A stretch of 40,215 bases of DNA from Flavobacteriaceae bacterium (GCA_019634365.1 JAHQVM010000117.1:1-40215), one strand, 5' to 3'; positions 31,827 to 40,215 are shown, counted from the stretch's first letter. The notes: generated by a model not told the origin, from the sequence alone. A program made the numbers and translations.

Positions 31827-33449
31827 ATGAATAGGCAACTGCTATATTGTACCTTGGTATTTTGTTCCATCTTTCTTTTTTCGCAATGTGCCAAAACAGG
31901 AACGCCTTCGGGAGGACCCAAGGATTCTATTCCTCCCATCATTGTAAAAAGCAATCCCGAGAATTATTCTACCCTTTTCACAGGCGATGAAATCCGCATT
32001 TATTTCGACGAGTATATAAAACTGAAAGAGCTTCAGCAGAACCTCATTGTATCTCCGCCTATGGAATACGACCCAGTCATAACGCCCTTAAGCACTTCCA
32101 AAATTCTGAAGGTCCAGATCTTGGATACCTTGAAAGAGAATACAACCTACTCTTTTAACTTCGGCAAGAGTATCGTGGACAACAATGAAGAAAACAGTTT
32201 CGATTATTATAAATACGTATTCTCCACCGGTGATTTTATTGATAGCCTAACCGTAAAAGGAACCATTAAGGATGCCCTCTTACTAAAAACGGAAGATCCT
32301 GTTACCGTGATGCTTTACGAACGCAATGAAGCCTTTTCCGATTCCATCGTATACAAGGAAAAGCCTACCTATATTACTACCACAAGGGATACTACTTATA
32401 CTTTTGAACTTACCAATCTTAAGGAATCTGAATTTCTTTTGGTAGCGATGCAAGAGAACATCAGTGATTACATATACCAGCCCAAAACCGATAAGATTGG
32501 GTATATAGATGGTGTGGTGGCCACCCCCAACGATAGTTCCTACCAAATAAAACTATTTAAGGAAGTTCCCGAATACCGCATGGCCCGTCCTAGCTACCCC
32601 AGCAAACAAAAAATCCTTTTCGGGTACGAAGGAAATGTAGATTCCCTTTCCTTGGAACCATTGTTTGCGATTCCCGAAGATTATGAGTTCCGAACCTATT
32701 GGGAAAGTCGTACGGACACCCTGAACTATTTCTTTAAGCCTGCTTTCGATCTCGAAGTGACCGATACACTGCTTTTCTTGGCCAAAAACCGAATGCAAGT
32801 AGATACGCTAGCCGTATTTATGAAAGACCTATATCAAGACTCTCTCAAGATTTCCAAAGTGAGCCCGGGTACGTTGATTTTAAGGGACAGTGTGAAACTA
32901 AAAGGTAACAACCCCCTGCTAGCCTTCGATGCAGAAAAAGTTTCCGTTTTAGACAAAGACTCCGTCACCATTCCCGTGACGACCTACATAGATGATCGAT
33001 ATAATATTGCCTCGCTTGTTTTCGATAAGGAAGAGGATCAATTGTACACCATACAAATCTTACCTGAAGCCTTCACCGACTTTTTCGGAAATAAGAGTAT
33101 CGACACCTTGGGTTATAATTTCCGGACGCAAACGGAAGCGGATTATGGCACCATCACTTTTACCCTTCAAAATGCCCAAAACTTTCCTATTTTGGTAGAA
33201 TTGGTGGATAGTAAATACAAAGTGATTCGGAAAAATTACTTGAATTCTGCTGAGGATGCTCCCTCCTATTTTGACTTTTTGGAACCCGACAATTATTACA
33301 TCCGACTAATATTCGACACCAATAAAAATGGACAATGGGATACGGGAAATTACCTTGAGAACCTGCAACCCGAAAATTTGGTCTATTATCCCAAACCTAT
33401 AGAAGTAAGAGCCAACTGGAGTCTTCCAGAAACATTTATTCTAGACTAA
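31827..33449 (+). CDS. Ig-like (Big_5/SbsA type) lipoprotein
   Basis: The protein (540 aa) has a lipoprotein signal (LVFCSIFLFSQC, Cys21, with an atypical Gln before the Cys). The next part, GTPSGGPKDSIPPIIVKSNPENYSTLFTGDEIRIYFDEYIKLKELQQNLIVSPP, is the typical start of an SbsA Ig-like domain in Bacteroidota envelope proteins. It continues with long beta-rich stretches (LKENTTYSFNFGKSIVDNNEEN; YFDFLEPDNYYIRLIFDTNKNGQWDTGNY). It likely sits on the outer membrane. It lies 24 bases after comF and overlaps the convergent omega-amidase gene by 14 bases. Function unknown. Confidence 0.85.
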   Translation: MNRQLLYCTLVFCSIFLFSQCAKTGTPSGGPKDSIPPIIVKSNPENYSTLFTGDEIRIYFDEYIKLKELQQNLIVSPPMEYDPVITPLSTSKILKVQILDTLKENTTYSFNFGKSIVDNNEENSFDYYKYVFSTGDFIDSLTVKGTIKDALLLKTEDPVTVMLYERNEAFSDSIVYKEKPTYITTTRDTTYTFELTNLKESEFLLVAMQENISDYIYQPKTDKIGYIDGVVATPNDSSYQIKLFKEVPEYRMARPSYPSKQKILFGYEGNVDSLSLEPLFAIPEDYEFRTYWESRTDTLNYFFKPAFDLEVTDTLLFLAKNRMQVDTLAVFMKDLYQDSLKISKVSPGTLILRDSVKLKGNNPLLAFDAEKVSVLDKDSVTIPVTTYIDDRYNIASLVFDKEEDQLYTIQILPEAFTDFFGNKSIDTLGYNFRTQTEADYGTITFTLQNAQNFPILVELVDSKYKVIRKNYLNSAEDAPSYFDFLEPDNYYIRLIFDTNKNGQWDTGNYLENLQPENLVYYPKPIEVRANWSLPETFILD

Positions 33450-34215
33450 ATGCGTCGCGATCGTTTAAGAACTGAAGGTGCCTACGATTCTTTTCAATAT
33501 GCTCTTTAGACAAGGTTATGTGTTCTATAAACTCCTTTTCGTAATCTGAAGTAGAAAGCCGCTCTCCCAGGACATCGTAGAGAGCACTGTGCCCCACATA
33601 TTCATGTCCGTTGCCATCCAAGCCTACACGATTTATCCCCACGCAATAGGCCATATTCTCGATGGCTCTTGCCTTTAAAAGCGCATCCCAAGCAGCAATA
33701 CGTTTTTTGGGCCAATTGGCGACATAAATCAGTACATCATAATCCTGCGTATTTCTTGCCCAAACGGGAAAACGAAGATCGTAGCAAATAAGCGGACATA
33801 TTTTCCAACCCTTATAATCGATCAACAAATGCTTTTCACCGCGGGTGTACACTTTATGCTCCCCTGCCAAGGTGAAGGTATGGCGTTTGTCGTAGGTTTG
33901 TACGGCTCCATTTTCTTCCACAAACAACAAACGGTTTACATAAGTATCTCCATCTTTAATAATGACGCTTCCCATAATTGCGGCCTTACAGGTTCGAGCC
34001 TCTTCCTGCAGCCAAGCCACGGTTTCTCCTTCCATGGTCTCGGCCAATGGTTTGGCATTCATGGTAAAACCCGTTGTAAACATCTCGGGTAATAAAATTA
34101 AATCCGTTGGTGTATCAAGAGCCCTTAACTTTTCAGAAAACATCGCTCTGTTGGCTGCCGGGTTTTCCCAATGAAGGTGGGACTGAATGATGGTAATGTT
34201 CAAGTTGTTATTCAC
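33436..34215 (-). CDS. Omega-amidase (YafV/Nit2-type nitrilase superfamily)
   Basis: The protein (259 aa) carries the nitrilase catalytic triad E44 (LLPEMFTTGF), K110 (YDKRHTF) and C144 (LICYDLRFPVW), with GEHKVYTRG and ARAIENMAYCVGINRVG as in E. coli YafV. YafV and Nit2 hydrolyse alpha-ketoglutaramate (and alpha-ketosuccinamate), the products of glutamine- or asparagine-linked transamination. The gene overlaps the ankyrin gene by 4 bases (ATGA) and is in one apparent operon with an aminotransferase of the methionine type (34762-35907). That pairing fits the glutamine transaminase - omega-amidase pathway of methionine salvage; this is an inference from neighbours. The convergent gene overlaps by 14 bases. 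Confidence 0.87.
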   Translation of the reverse strand: MNNNLNITIIQSHLHWENPAANRAMFSEKLRALDTPTDLILLPEMFTTGFTMNAKPLAETMEGETVAWLQEEARTCKAAIMGSVIIKDGDTYVNRLLFVEENGAVQTYDKRHTFTLAGEHKVYTRGEKHLLIDYKGWKICPLICYDLRFPVWARNTQDYDVLIYVANWPKKRIAAWDALLKARAIENMAYCVGINRVGLDGNGHEYVGHSALYDVLGERLSTSDYEKEFIEHITLSKEHIEKNRRHLQFLNDRDAFSLE

Positions 34216-34685
34216 CCCAATTCAGTTAAAAATTCAACAATGGGCTCCATTCCTTGCATCTGTGCATGATTTAGGGCCGTATTACCACGATCATCCTGCA
34301 TCGCCGTATCTGCGCCATTTTCAACCAGCAATTTAACCATCCCCAAACGGCCAAAGGTGGCGGCAAATATAAGCGCTGTTGCCCCATTAAAATTCGTTTT
34401 GTTTACATCGGCACCATGATCGATGAGCAATTGAGCAATCTCCTCGTAGCCCTTAAAACATACGCCCATTAAGGCCGTGTTTCCCGAAGCATCTTGCTGA
34501 TTAACATCTTGTGGATGCTTCAGCAATGCTTCGGCAATATTCTGATAGCCATAATAGGTCGCAAGCAACAAGGGAGTAGATCCTCTTGGATCTTTTTGGG
34601 ATAAGAGTTCTGGCTGCGATTGTAGCAGTTTGGAAACGGTTTCCAAATCTTCATTTCGAATGGCATTGAACAAGGAATCACTCAT
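34212..34685 (-). CDS. Ankyrin-repeat protein
   Basis: The start at ATG 34685 gives 157 residues, beginning MSDSLFNAIRNEDLETVSKLL; the frame is open 19 codons further but that part looks like non-coding sequence. Four ankyrin repeats are clear: GSTPLLLATYYGYQNIAEALLKHPQDVN, GNTALMGVCFKGYEEIAQLLIDHGADVN, GATALIFAATFGRLGMVKLLVENGAD and GNTALNHAQMQGMEPIVEFL. No signal peptide or other domain is present. The stop overlaps the omega-amidase start (ATGA). It probably serves as a protein-protein adaptor, for example for the amidase or the aminotransferase on either side; no direct evidence is visible. Confidence 0.88.
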   Translation of the reverse strand: MSDSLFNAIRNEDLETVSKLLQSQPELLSQKDPRGSTPLLLATYYGYQNIAEALLKHPQDVNQQDASGNTALMGVCFKGYEEIAQLLIDHGADVNKTNFNGATALIFAATFGRLGMVKLLVENGADTAMQDDRGNTALNHAQMQGMEPIVEFLTELG

Positions 34686-34761
34686 AGGAATACGCAATAT
34701 CGGTGGACTTGTAAATGTAGTATTCCACCTGCATTTCGGCAAACGATTTATATTTTTCTTA

Positions 34762-35907
34762 TCATAATCGATTCAAAATATCGGCAGCGGCTTTCAAGGT
34801 TTCTTCCTTTTTGGCAAAGCAAACCCGAATCTGAAAAAAATCTTCTTTATCCGTATTAAAAACCGAGGTAGGAATGGTGGCTACACCGTATTCTTTGGTC
34901 AATCGTTCGGCAAAGGCAACATCTCCTTCCGAAGAAATGGCCGAATAGTTCAATAATTGAAAATAGGTCCCCTTTGAAGGAAGGATCTCAAACCTTGAAT
35001 CCTTCATCAGATCCAGAAAGTAATCCCTTTTCTGTTGGTAGAAAGCAGGAAGTTTTAAGTAGTTTTCTGCATTTTCCAAATAGTTGGCTAAGCCCTTCTG
35101 GACAGGATGATTCACAGAAAAAACATTGTATTGATGTACCTTCCGAAATTCGCTCATTAAAGGTTCTGGCGCCATACAATACCCAATTCTCCATCCTGTA
35201 TTGTGAAATGTTTTGCCGAAGGAAGCCGTAATGAACGTCCGTTGAGCCAACCCATCAAAGCGCGCCGCACTCTGATGTTCATATCCATCGAAAACTATGT
35301 GTTCGTATACCTCATCGCTTATCACCCAAAGGTTGTGCTTAATGGCAAGTTCCTGCAATTTCAGCATATCACCTTCAGAGAGTATGGTTCCACTTGGGTT
35401 ATGGGGCGTATTTACCATGATCATTTTGGTGTTTGAAGTAATACGTGCTTCCACTTCTTCCCAATCGGGAGCATACTCCGGAGGTCGTAACTGCAGTGGT
35501 ATTGTGATTCCCCCGAACAATTCAATAGTCGGTTCGTAACAATCATACGCCGGACTAAAAATAATGACTTCGTCCCCTTTCCCAATAGTAGCCGCAATGG
35601 CTGTAAATATGGCTTGGGTGGCACCTGCGGTTATAGTAATTTCGGTCTGGGGATCATACGTCCTTCCGTAGCGCATTTTGGATTTTTCCGAAATCAACGA
35701 GCGCAAACCCAAATCGCCTTGCATGGGTGCGTATTGGTTATGACCAGCCTCCATAGCTTCATTCACGAATCTGATTAACGCCTTATCAATTGGAAAATCT
35801 GGGAAGCCTTGGGACAGATTTATGGCATCATGGTCACGCGCCATTTGGCTCATAACCGTAAAAATTGTAGTGGTTACATTCGGTAATTTGGATAGAATCA
35901 TAGTCAA
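34762..35907 (-). CDS. Class I aminotransferase, YbdL-like (methionine/glutamine type)
   Basis: The 381-residue protein has the fold-type I signature: INLSQGFPDFPID, EITITAGATQAIF, YDCYEPTIELFGG, VNTPHNPSGT, ISDEVYEHIVFDG and the PLP lysine in SFGKTFHNTGWRIGY (K232). It follows E. coli YbdL, which prefers methionine, phenylalanine and histidine as amino donors with keto acids, and KAT/GTK enzymes. Starts at ATG 35907; M3 is possible. Upstream is the divergent hybrid kinase gene, with a 108-base gap. It heads the operon aminotransferase - ankyrin protein - omega-amidase. The reaction would form a keto acid plus the amide that the amidase removes; this supports methionine salvage, by inference. 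Confidence 0.88.
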   Translation of the reverse strand: MTMILSKLPNVTTTIFTVMSQMARDHDAINLSQGFPDFPIDKALIRFVNEAMEAGHNQYAPMQGDLGLRSLISEKSKMRYGRTYDPQTEITITAGATQAIFTAIAATIGKGDEVIIFSPAYDCYEPTIELFGGITIPLQLRPPEYAPDWEEVEARITSNTKMIMVNTPHNPSGTILSEGDMLKLQELAIKHNLWVISDEVYEHIVFDGYEHQSAARFDGLAQRTFITASFGKTFHNTGWRIGYCMAPEPLMSEFRKVHQYNVFSVNHPVQKGLANYLENAENYLKLPAFYQQKRDYFLDLMKDSRFEILPSKGTYFQLLNYSAISSEGDVAFAERLTKEYGVATIPTSVFNTDKEDFFQIRVCFAKKEETLKAAADILNRL

Positions 35908-36015
35908 TAAAATTACGCTAAGCCCGTTGTATGAACAAGATTTGCCTCAAAAATTAGCTAATTGCAAGAAAATCCGTACATTGCAACGCCCAAATTTTAT
36001 AAACTTAACCTGAAA

Positions 36016-38253
36016 ATGGTACGAAACATCTGTTTCTTACTGCTTTACTTATGCCCCGCATTTGCCCTAAATCAAGGGTTATTTGCGCAGGACAATGCTG
36101 ACTATCGCCTTAGTCCGGCCTATTTCGAACGACTTATCGACTCTGCCAACACCCATTACTTGGAAGGTAATTTTAAAGCGTCCTTGGGGGTGAATATTGA
36201 ATTGCTGAAAAATGCCCTTATTAGCAATAAAAGCGCTTACATTCACAAAGGCTATCGCCATTTGGGGTATGATTATATGGCATTGAATGATAGTATTCTG
36301 GCTTTGGAGAGCTTTAAAAAAGCGGAGAAATTTGCTCAGGCCTCTGATAACGATACTGCTGTGGCAACCACGTACATGGACCTAGCCAATATTAATTCAA
36401 GGCTCTATGAACGATTGGATATAGCCATGGAGTATCACAACAAATCCATAAAGGCCTTTGAAAAGCTGCGCGATTCTGCTTCTTTGGCAAAAGCCCATTA
36501 CAACAAAATTATCACGGCTTTGGACGCCGGAAAATACAACCAAGCTTTCTTAAGCTTGGTAAAGATCAAGAAGTTGGTAACGTATGATAGCAGTCCGGAT
36601 TTCCCAACCGTAGTGGAAACACTTTACGGACAGTATTACTTGGAAAAAGAGAATTATGAAATGGCCGATATCTATCTGAGTCGGGCCATGGAATGGGCGG
36701 AACGGGACGGATATATTTCTGAACTGGAAAACATCTATTATTACTACAGCCAAACCTTAGAGGGTCAGGGACATTATGAAGAGGCCCTGGAAATTCGTAA
36801 GAAATATGAAAACCTCTTCGAGAACAACCTATTAAAAATGACTTCGGCCGAGGTGGAGGCCATGTCTGCTAAATTCCAGGTAAATGAATACCGGAAAGGT
36901 ATTATGGAAGCGGAATTGGAAAATAAATTGCAGGCGGAGAAGGTTCGCAGTAAGAGTTTGTTGAATAAAATCCTTATTGCCACTTCCATTGGTGTCATTG
37001 CTTTGCTTATTGTACTATGGAGGGCTTTGAGAAGAAGAAAGCAGCTCGTGCTTATGTTGCAGGAAAAAAATCTCGCGTATTTGCAGGCCAAAGAGCAATC
37101 TGAAAAATATGCTACCGCAAAAAGTAACTTCTTTTCTACTGTAAGTCACGAATTGCGAACGCCGTTGTATGGGGTCATTGGACTTAGTACTATTTTATTG
37201 GAAAATGAAGAATTGAAGGCGCACGAGAAAGACCTAAAATCCTTGAAATTCTCTGCAGATTACCTTTTGGCGCTCATTAATGACGTACTTCAGATTAACA
37301 AAATAGATTCGAATAACATAGAGGATAATCATTCGGCTTTCAATATCAGGGAATTGTTGGAAACTATTGTTTCCTCCTTTGAATACATGAAGATTCAGAA
37401 TAAAAACCTGATCAAGATTTATGTAGATTCGGAAATTCCGAACATGATATCTGGTGATCCTCTGCGATTGTCTCAGATTCTTATGAATCTTATCGGTAAT
37501 GCTGTAAAATTTACTGAAAATGGATTGATACAGATATCGGCTAGAGCAAAGCGCTCTTCAGATAATAGCGTTCTGGTGCAATTTGAGGTATCTGATAATG
37601 GTATCGGAATTGCCAAGGACAAAATTTCTACCATCTTCGATGAGTTTTCCCAAGCAGCGACCCAGGAATACAATTATCAAGGCACGGGACTTGGACTTCC
37701 TATTGTGAAAAAATTGTTGTCGCTATCTAATTCTGACTTAGAGGTAGAAAGTGAATTGGGGAAAGGGTCTTCCTTCCGTTTCGAGCTTGCTTATGACATT
37801 GTTAGTGACGATATCGCTCTGGAAGAAGATGCTTCCACACTTCTCGATGTAAAAGCCCTTGAAGGGAAAAAGGTCCTTATTGTCGAGGACAACCGAATTA
37901 ACCAAATCGTTACTCAAAAAATCCTCGAAAAAGAGGATGTGGTTTGTACGATTGCAGATAATGGCCAAAGCGCAGTTGATATGATTCGATCGCAAAAATT
38001 CGATCTCGTGCTTATGGACATCAACATGCCAGTCATGGATGGAATTCAAGCTACCATTGAGATTCGAAAGTTTAATGATTACTTACCTATAATTGCACTT
38101 ACCGCTGTGGAGATTGAAGAGATGCGTCACAAGATTTATCAGGCAGGAATGAATGATATTATTGTGAAGCCCTACGATGTGAATCAGTTTACACAGACCA
38201 TTCTAAAAAACCTACGTTTCCGGGAGAACAGAAATCACCTACGAGCTATCTAG
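36016..38253 (+). CDS. TPR-containing hybrid sensor histidine kinase
   Basis: From ATG 36016 the protein has 745 residues; the frame is open from 35962, but the later start leads straight into a signal peptide (ICFLLLYLCPAFALNQGLFAQ). A periplasmic TPR region (about 45-300) is followed by a membrane helix (about 318-336, ILIATSIGVIALLIVLWRAL), then HisKA with the phosphoacceptor H378 (FFSTVSHELRTPLYGVIGLS), an HATPase_c domain (MNLIGNAVKFTENGLIQI, VSDNGIGIAKDKI, GTGLGLPIVKKLL) and a C-terminal receiver domain with D668 (LVLMDINMPVMDG). This is a hybrid kinase of the TPR class common in Bacteroidota. No response-regulator gene is adjacent, so the output partner is elsewhere. Overlaps the convergent vsr-like gene by 8 bases. 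Confidence 0.92.
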   Translation: MVRNICFLLLYLCPAFALNQGLFAQDNADYRLSPAYFERLIDSANTHYLEGNFKASLGVNIELLKNALISNKSAYIHKGYRHLGYDYMALNDSILALESFKKAEKFAQASDNDTAVATTYMDLANINSRLYERLDIAMEYHNKSIKAFEKLRDSASLAKAHYNKIITALDAGKYNQAFLSLVKIKKLVTYDSSPDFPTVVETLYGQYYLEKENYEMADIYLSRAMEWAERDGYISELENIYYYYSQTLEGQGHYEEALEIRKKYENLFENNLLKMTSAEVEAMSAKFQVNEYRKGIMEAELENKLQAEKVRSKSLLNKILIATSIGVIALLIVLWRALRRRKQLVLMLQEKNLAYLQAKEQSEKYATAKSNFFSTVSHELRTPLYGVIGLSTILLENEELKAHEKDLKSLKFSADYLLALINDVLQINKIDSNNIEDNHSAFNIRELLETIVSSFEYMKIQNKNLIKIYVDSEIPNMISGDPLRLSQILMNLIGNAVKFTENGLIQISARAKRSSDNSVLVQFEVSDNGIGIAKDKISTIFDEFSQAATQEYNYQGTGLGLPIVKKLLSLSNSDLEVESELGKGSSFRFELAYDIVSDDIALEEDASTLLDVKALEGKKVLIVEDNRINQIVTQKILEKEDVVCTIADNGQSAVDMIRSQKFDLVLMDINMPVMDGIQATIEIRKFNDYLPIIALTAVEIEEMRHKIYQAGMNDIIVKPYDVNQFTQTILKNLRFRENRNHLRAI

Positions 38254-38722
38254 CCAAGTAAGGATAAGAACGAATGTACCCAATTACATCGTTCACACAT
38301 TTGTCTAAATCATCCTTTAACTCACCCGCCCAAAAGCGAAACACGGTAAAACCCATTTCGTTCAATTCCCTATTCACCTCACGATCCTTCTGAATGTTTC
38401 GTTCTATTTTGGGAATCCAAAAGCCACGATTGCTTTTAATGGTCTCCTTTTTTACATCCCAATCATATCCATGCCAGAATTCACCGTCGATAAATATGGC
38501 TAGCTTATATTTTAAAATGGAAACATCGGGTTTTCCGGGAAGAAGTTTGGAGTTCACTCGATAGCGAATGCCACGTGCCCATAAAGCCTTCCTAAAACGC
38601 ATTTCCGGTTTTGTGTTCTTTGCCCGAATCCGACTCATGATTCGAGATCTTTTCTTTGTGGTATAAAACCCCGCTTCCTCTTCGAACCTTGGAACTTTTA
38701 TTCTGTCGTTTTGATATTCCAC
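38246..38722 (-). CDS. Vsr-like DNA mismatch endonuclease lacking the zinc ligands
   Basis: The protein from GTG 38722 has 158 residues. The frame is open to 38833, but that stretch runs through the terminator of sdhB, so a GTG start is more likely. The Vsr pattern is clear: KKRSRIMSRIRAKNTKPEMRFRKAL, then GKPDV with catalytic D66, and FIDGEFWHG with H84, then FWIPKIERNIQKDREVNRELNEMGFTVFRFW. E. coli Vsr binds zinc through C66, H71, C73 and C117; here the corresponding residues are E81, Y86, W88 and Gly, so the site appears to be lost while the nuclease core stays. Vsr nicks at T-G mismatches created by deamination of 5-methylcytosine. No cytosine methylase is in the window. Confidence 0.85.
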   Translation of the reverse strand: MEYQNDRIKVPRFEEEAGFYTTKKRSRIMSRIRAKNTKPEMRFRKALWARGIRYRVNSKLLPGKPDVSILKYKLAIFIDGEFWHGYDWDVKKETIKSNRGFWIPKIERNIQKDREVNRELNEMGFTVFRFWAGELKDDLDKCVNDVIGYIRSYPYLAR

Positions 38723-38747
38723 GATGGTTAAAAGTACAAAATGGAAT

Positions 38748-38775
38748 AAAAAAATCCCGAACCATTGGTTCGGGA
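38748..38775 (-). terminator. Rho-independent terminator of the sdh operon
   Basis: On the minus strand TCCCGAACC and GGTTCGGGA form a perfect 9-bp stem with loop AAT, followed by seven T. It lies 110 bases past the sdhB stop and fixes the end of the operon. It also shows that the vsr-like frame upstream of 38722 is not coding. Confidence 0.9.
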
Positions 38776-38789
38776 AGTATATTTTATCG

Positions 38790-38866
38790 AACTTCGAGTG
38801 TCGCGCCGCACTTCGATACATTTTGTTTCTCAAAACACTCAGCGATCGGCGCGATGTATCGAGAAG
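38790..38866. repeat. REP-like block with crossing inverted repeats
   Basis: Between sdhB and its terminator there are three repeated pairs: GAGTGT (38796) with ACACTC (38835), TCGCGCCG (38801) with CGGCGCGA (38847), and CTTCGATACAT (38811) with a mate at 38854-38866. The order is 1-2-3-1'-2'-3', not nested, with an additional TTTTG-TTTCT-CAAAA hairpin at the centre. It may be a degenerate intergenic palindromic repeat of the kind scattered through Flavobacteriia genomes, or a pseudoknot-forming RNA. Confidence 0.5.
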
Positions 38867-38884
38867 CTCATACTAAATTAGTTC

Positions 38885-39631
38885 TTACCCTTTCAAACTC
38901 GCAGAAAGATATTCGCGGTTCATTCGGGCTATGTTTTCCAATGAAATACCTTTAGGACACTCTACTTCACAAGCTCCTGTGTTGGTACAGTTTCCAAAAC
39001 CTTCTTTGTCCATTTGCTCCACCATGTTAAGTACACGTCTTGTAGCTTCTACCTTACCTTGAGGAAGCAATGCATACTGACTTACCTTAGCAGAGGTAAA
39101 TAACATAGCACTCGCATTTTTACAGGCAGCAACACAAGCACCGCAACCAATACAGGTAGCTGCGTTAAATGCTTCATCGGCATCTTCCTTTTCAATGGGG
39201 ATGGCATTGGCATCTATGGTATTTCCCGAAGTATTAACAGAAATAAATCCTCCGGCTTGCTGTATGCGATCGAAGGCACTGCGATCTACCATTAAATCCT
39301 TAATCACCGGAAATGCCTTGGCTCTGAAAGGTTCTATAACAATGGTATCACCATCATTAAACTTTCGCATGTGCAACTGGCAGGTTGTAATTAAGCGATC
39401 TGGGCCGTGTGGCTCACCATTAATTTGAAGGGAACAGGAACCACAAATACCTTCACGACAATCATGATCAAATACTACGGGTTCCTCACCTTTTTCGATG
39501 AGTTCGGTATTTAAAACATCCAGCATTTCCAAGAAAGACATATCCCCATCGATCCCATCGATTGGATAGGTTTGCATACTTCCCTTGGCCGTCGCATTCT
39601 TTTGTCTCCAAATTTTTAAGGTTAACTTCAT
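38885..39631 (-). CDS. sdhB: Succinate dehydrogenase / fumarate reductase iron-sulfur subunit
   Basis: The 248-residue protein carries all three iron-sulfur cluster motifs: [2Fe-2S] at C58, C63, C66 and C84 ([13 protein letters not shown]), [4Fe-4S] at C160, C163, C166 and C170 with an extra C in [11 protein letters not shown], and [3Fe-4S] at C215, C221 and C225 ([17 protein letters not shown]). It links SdhA to the membrane quinone site in the TCA cycle and respiratory chain. It starts 9 bases after the sdhA stop on the same strand and is the last gene of the operon. The sequence is the compact Bacteroidota-type form, usually with a single cytochrome b subunit. Confidence 0.97.
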   Translation of the reverse strand: MKLTLKIWRQKNATAKGSMQTYPIDGIDGDMSFLEMLDVLNTELIEKGEEPVVFDHDCREGICGSCSLQINGEPHGPDRLITTCQLHMRKFNDGDTIVIEPFRAKAFPVIKDLMVDRSAFDRIQQAGGFISVNTSGNTIDANAIPIEKEDADEAFNAATCIGCGACVAACKNASAMLFTSAKVSQYALLPQGKVEATRRVLNMVEQMDKEGFGNCTNTGACEVECPKGISLENIARMNREYLSASLKG

Positions 39632-39640
39632 AGCTGTATG

Positions 39641-40215
39641 TTATTTGTAACTTCTAGTTTTAACTTCAATATTTTCATACTCCAGATTCTCCTTATGCAA
39701 TACGGCATCGCTAGGTTCTCCTTTGTATTCCCAAGCAGCGACGTACATAAAGTTTTCATCATCCCTTAGGGCTTCACCCTCTTCGGTCTGATATTCTTCT
39801 CTAAAGTGTCCTCCGCAGGACTCATTTCGGTGCAATGCATCCTTGGCAAACAATTCTCCCAGTTCCAAGAAGTCGGCCACTCGCATCGCTTTCTCCAATT
39901 CTGGGTTCATCTCGTTCATATCTCCTGGAACGCGGACATCGGCATAAAACTCTTCCCGAAGGGTTTTGATTTCAGCAATGGCATCCTTCAAATCTTTTTC
40001 GTTTCGGGACATACCACATTTGTTCCACATGATTTTCCCGAGACGTTTGTGGAAATGATCCACGCTTTTTGTTCCATTGTTATTGATTAATTTCTCCAAT
40101 TGACCACGCACATTTTTTTCTGCCTCTTGAAACTCCGGAAGGTCTGTAGAAATAGCTCCTGTCCTAATATCATCGGCTAGATAATCCCCAATGGTATATG
40201 GTAACACGAAATAAC
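39641..40215 (-). CDS. sdhA: Succinate dehydrogenase flavoprotein subunit, C-terminal part
   Basis: The frame runs to the right edge (…YFVLPYTIGDYLADDI) and ends at 39641. It is the helical and capping C-terminal domain of SdhA/FrdA: GKIMWNKCGMSRNEKDLKDAI, RVADFLELGELFAKDALHRNESCGGHFREEYQTEEGEALRDD, with ESRGGH-like ESCGGHFR (Ser-Cys in place of Ser-Arg), and FMYVAAWEYKG. The N-terminal FAD domain lies outside the window. Together with sdhB it forms the catalytic pair of complex II. Confidence 0.93.
   Translation of the reverse strand, partial: YFVLPYTIGDYLADDIRTGAISTDLPEFQEAEKNVRGQLEKLINNNGTKSVDHFHKRLGKIMWNKCGMSRNEKDLKDAIAEIKTLREEFYADVRVPGDMNEMNPELEKAMRVADFLELGELFAKDALHRNESCGGHFREEYQTEEGEALRDDENFMYVAAWEYKGEPSDAVLHKENLEYENIEVKTRSYK

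Noticed and set aside
38723-38833. N-terminal extension of the vsr-like gene to an ATG at 38833
   Set aside because: This stretch contains the perfect sdhB terminator hairpin with its T tract, and the conserved Vsr region begins only after 38722.

Overview
The window looks like a chromosomal segment of a Bacteroidota member, most likely a marine-type Flavobacteriia. Evidence: four proteins carry a C-terminal type IX secretion (T9SS) sorting domain; there are many lipoproteins and large predicted outer-membrane barrels; starts generally lack Shine-Dalgarno sequences but have A-rich leaders; several upstream regions carry TAnnTTTG-like -7 boxes; glycyl-tRNA synthetase is the single-chain type and SdhB is a compact Bacteroidota-type form. 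I cannot name the genus. I saw no rRNA, tRNA, CRISPR array, insertion sequence or prophage.

Layout. 1-1139: tail of an unknown gene plus a secretable-DNA-free, stand-alone ComEC-like metallo-beta-lactamase hydrolase. 1244-1773: an accessory-looking ribosomal protein bS21 gene beside a cold-shock protein gene, followed by a 553-base non-coding region with several inverted repeats. 2327-4910: a di-heme cytochrome c peroxidase carrying a T9SS tail, convergent with a Tas-type aldo-keto reductase. 4991-19223: the most interesting part (below). 19218-21333: OmpA-like lipoprotein, DUF2255-like protein and exonuclease III. 21546-28562: a 1138-residue predicted outer-membrane protein, a large GEVED/T9SS surface protein and a small lipoprotein. 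28574-33449: glyS, a coiled-coil membrane protein, comF and an Ig-like lipoprotein. 33436-35907: an omega-amidase, an ankyrin protein and a methionine-type aminotransferase in one apparent operon. 35962-40215: a TPR hybrid histidine kinase, a Vsr-like endonuclease lacking the usual zinc ligands, and sdhB plus the end of sdhA.

The 4991-19223 region reads as one signalling and surface module. An ECF-type sigma factor (17898-18482) is followed six bases later by a single-span membrane protein with a periplasmic TPR domain, the arrangement expected of an anti-sigma factor. Three minus-strand transcription units nearby begin with the same bipartite element, GGGGTAACAATT and GGATATA, with exactly 15 bases between GTAAC and GGATATA in all three. 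These units are a four-gene operon (two paralogous lipoproteins, a PKD/barrel protein, and a TPR-CHAT caspase-like protease with an N-terminal signal peptide and a C-terminal membrane anchor) and two separate T9SS-secreted proteins, each with its own terminator. The simplest reading is that the sigma factor drives a small local regulon that includes a TPR-CHAT protease able, by topology, to meet the TPR side of its anti-sigma factor. That regulatory loop is my inference; the shared element, gene order and protein architectures are visible in the sequence.
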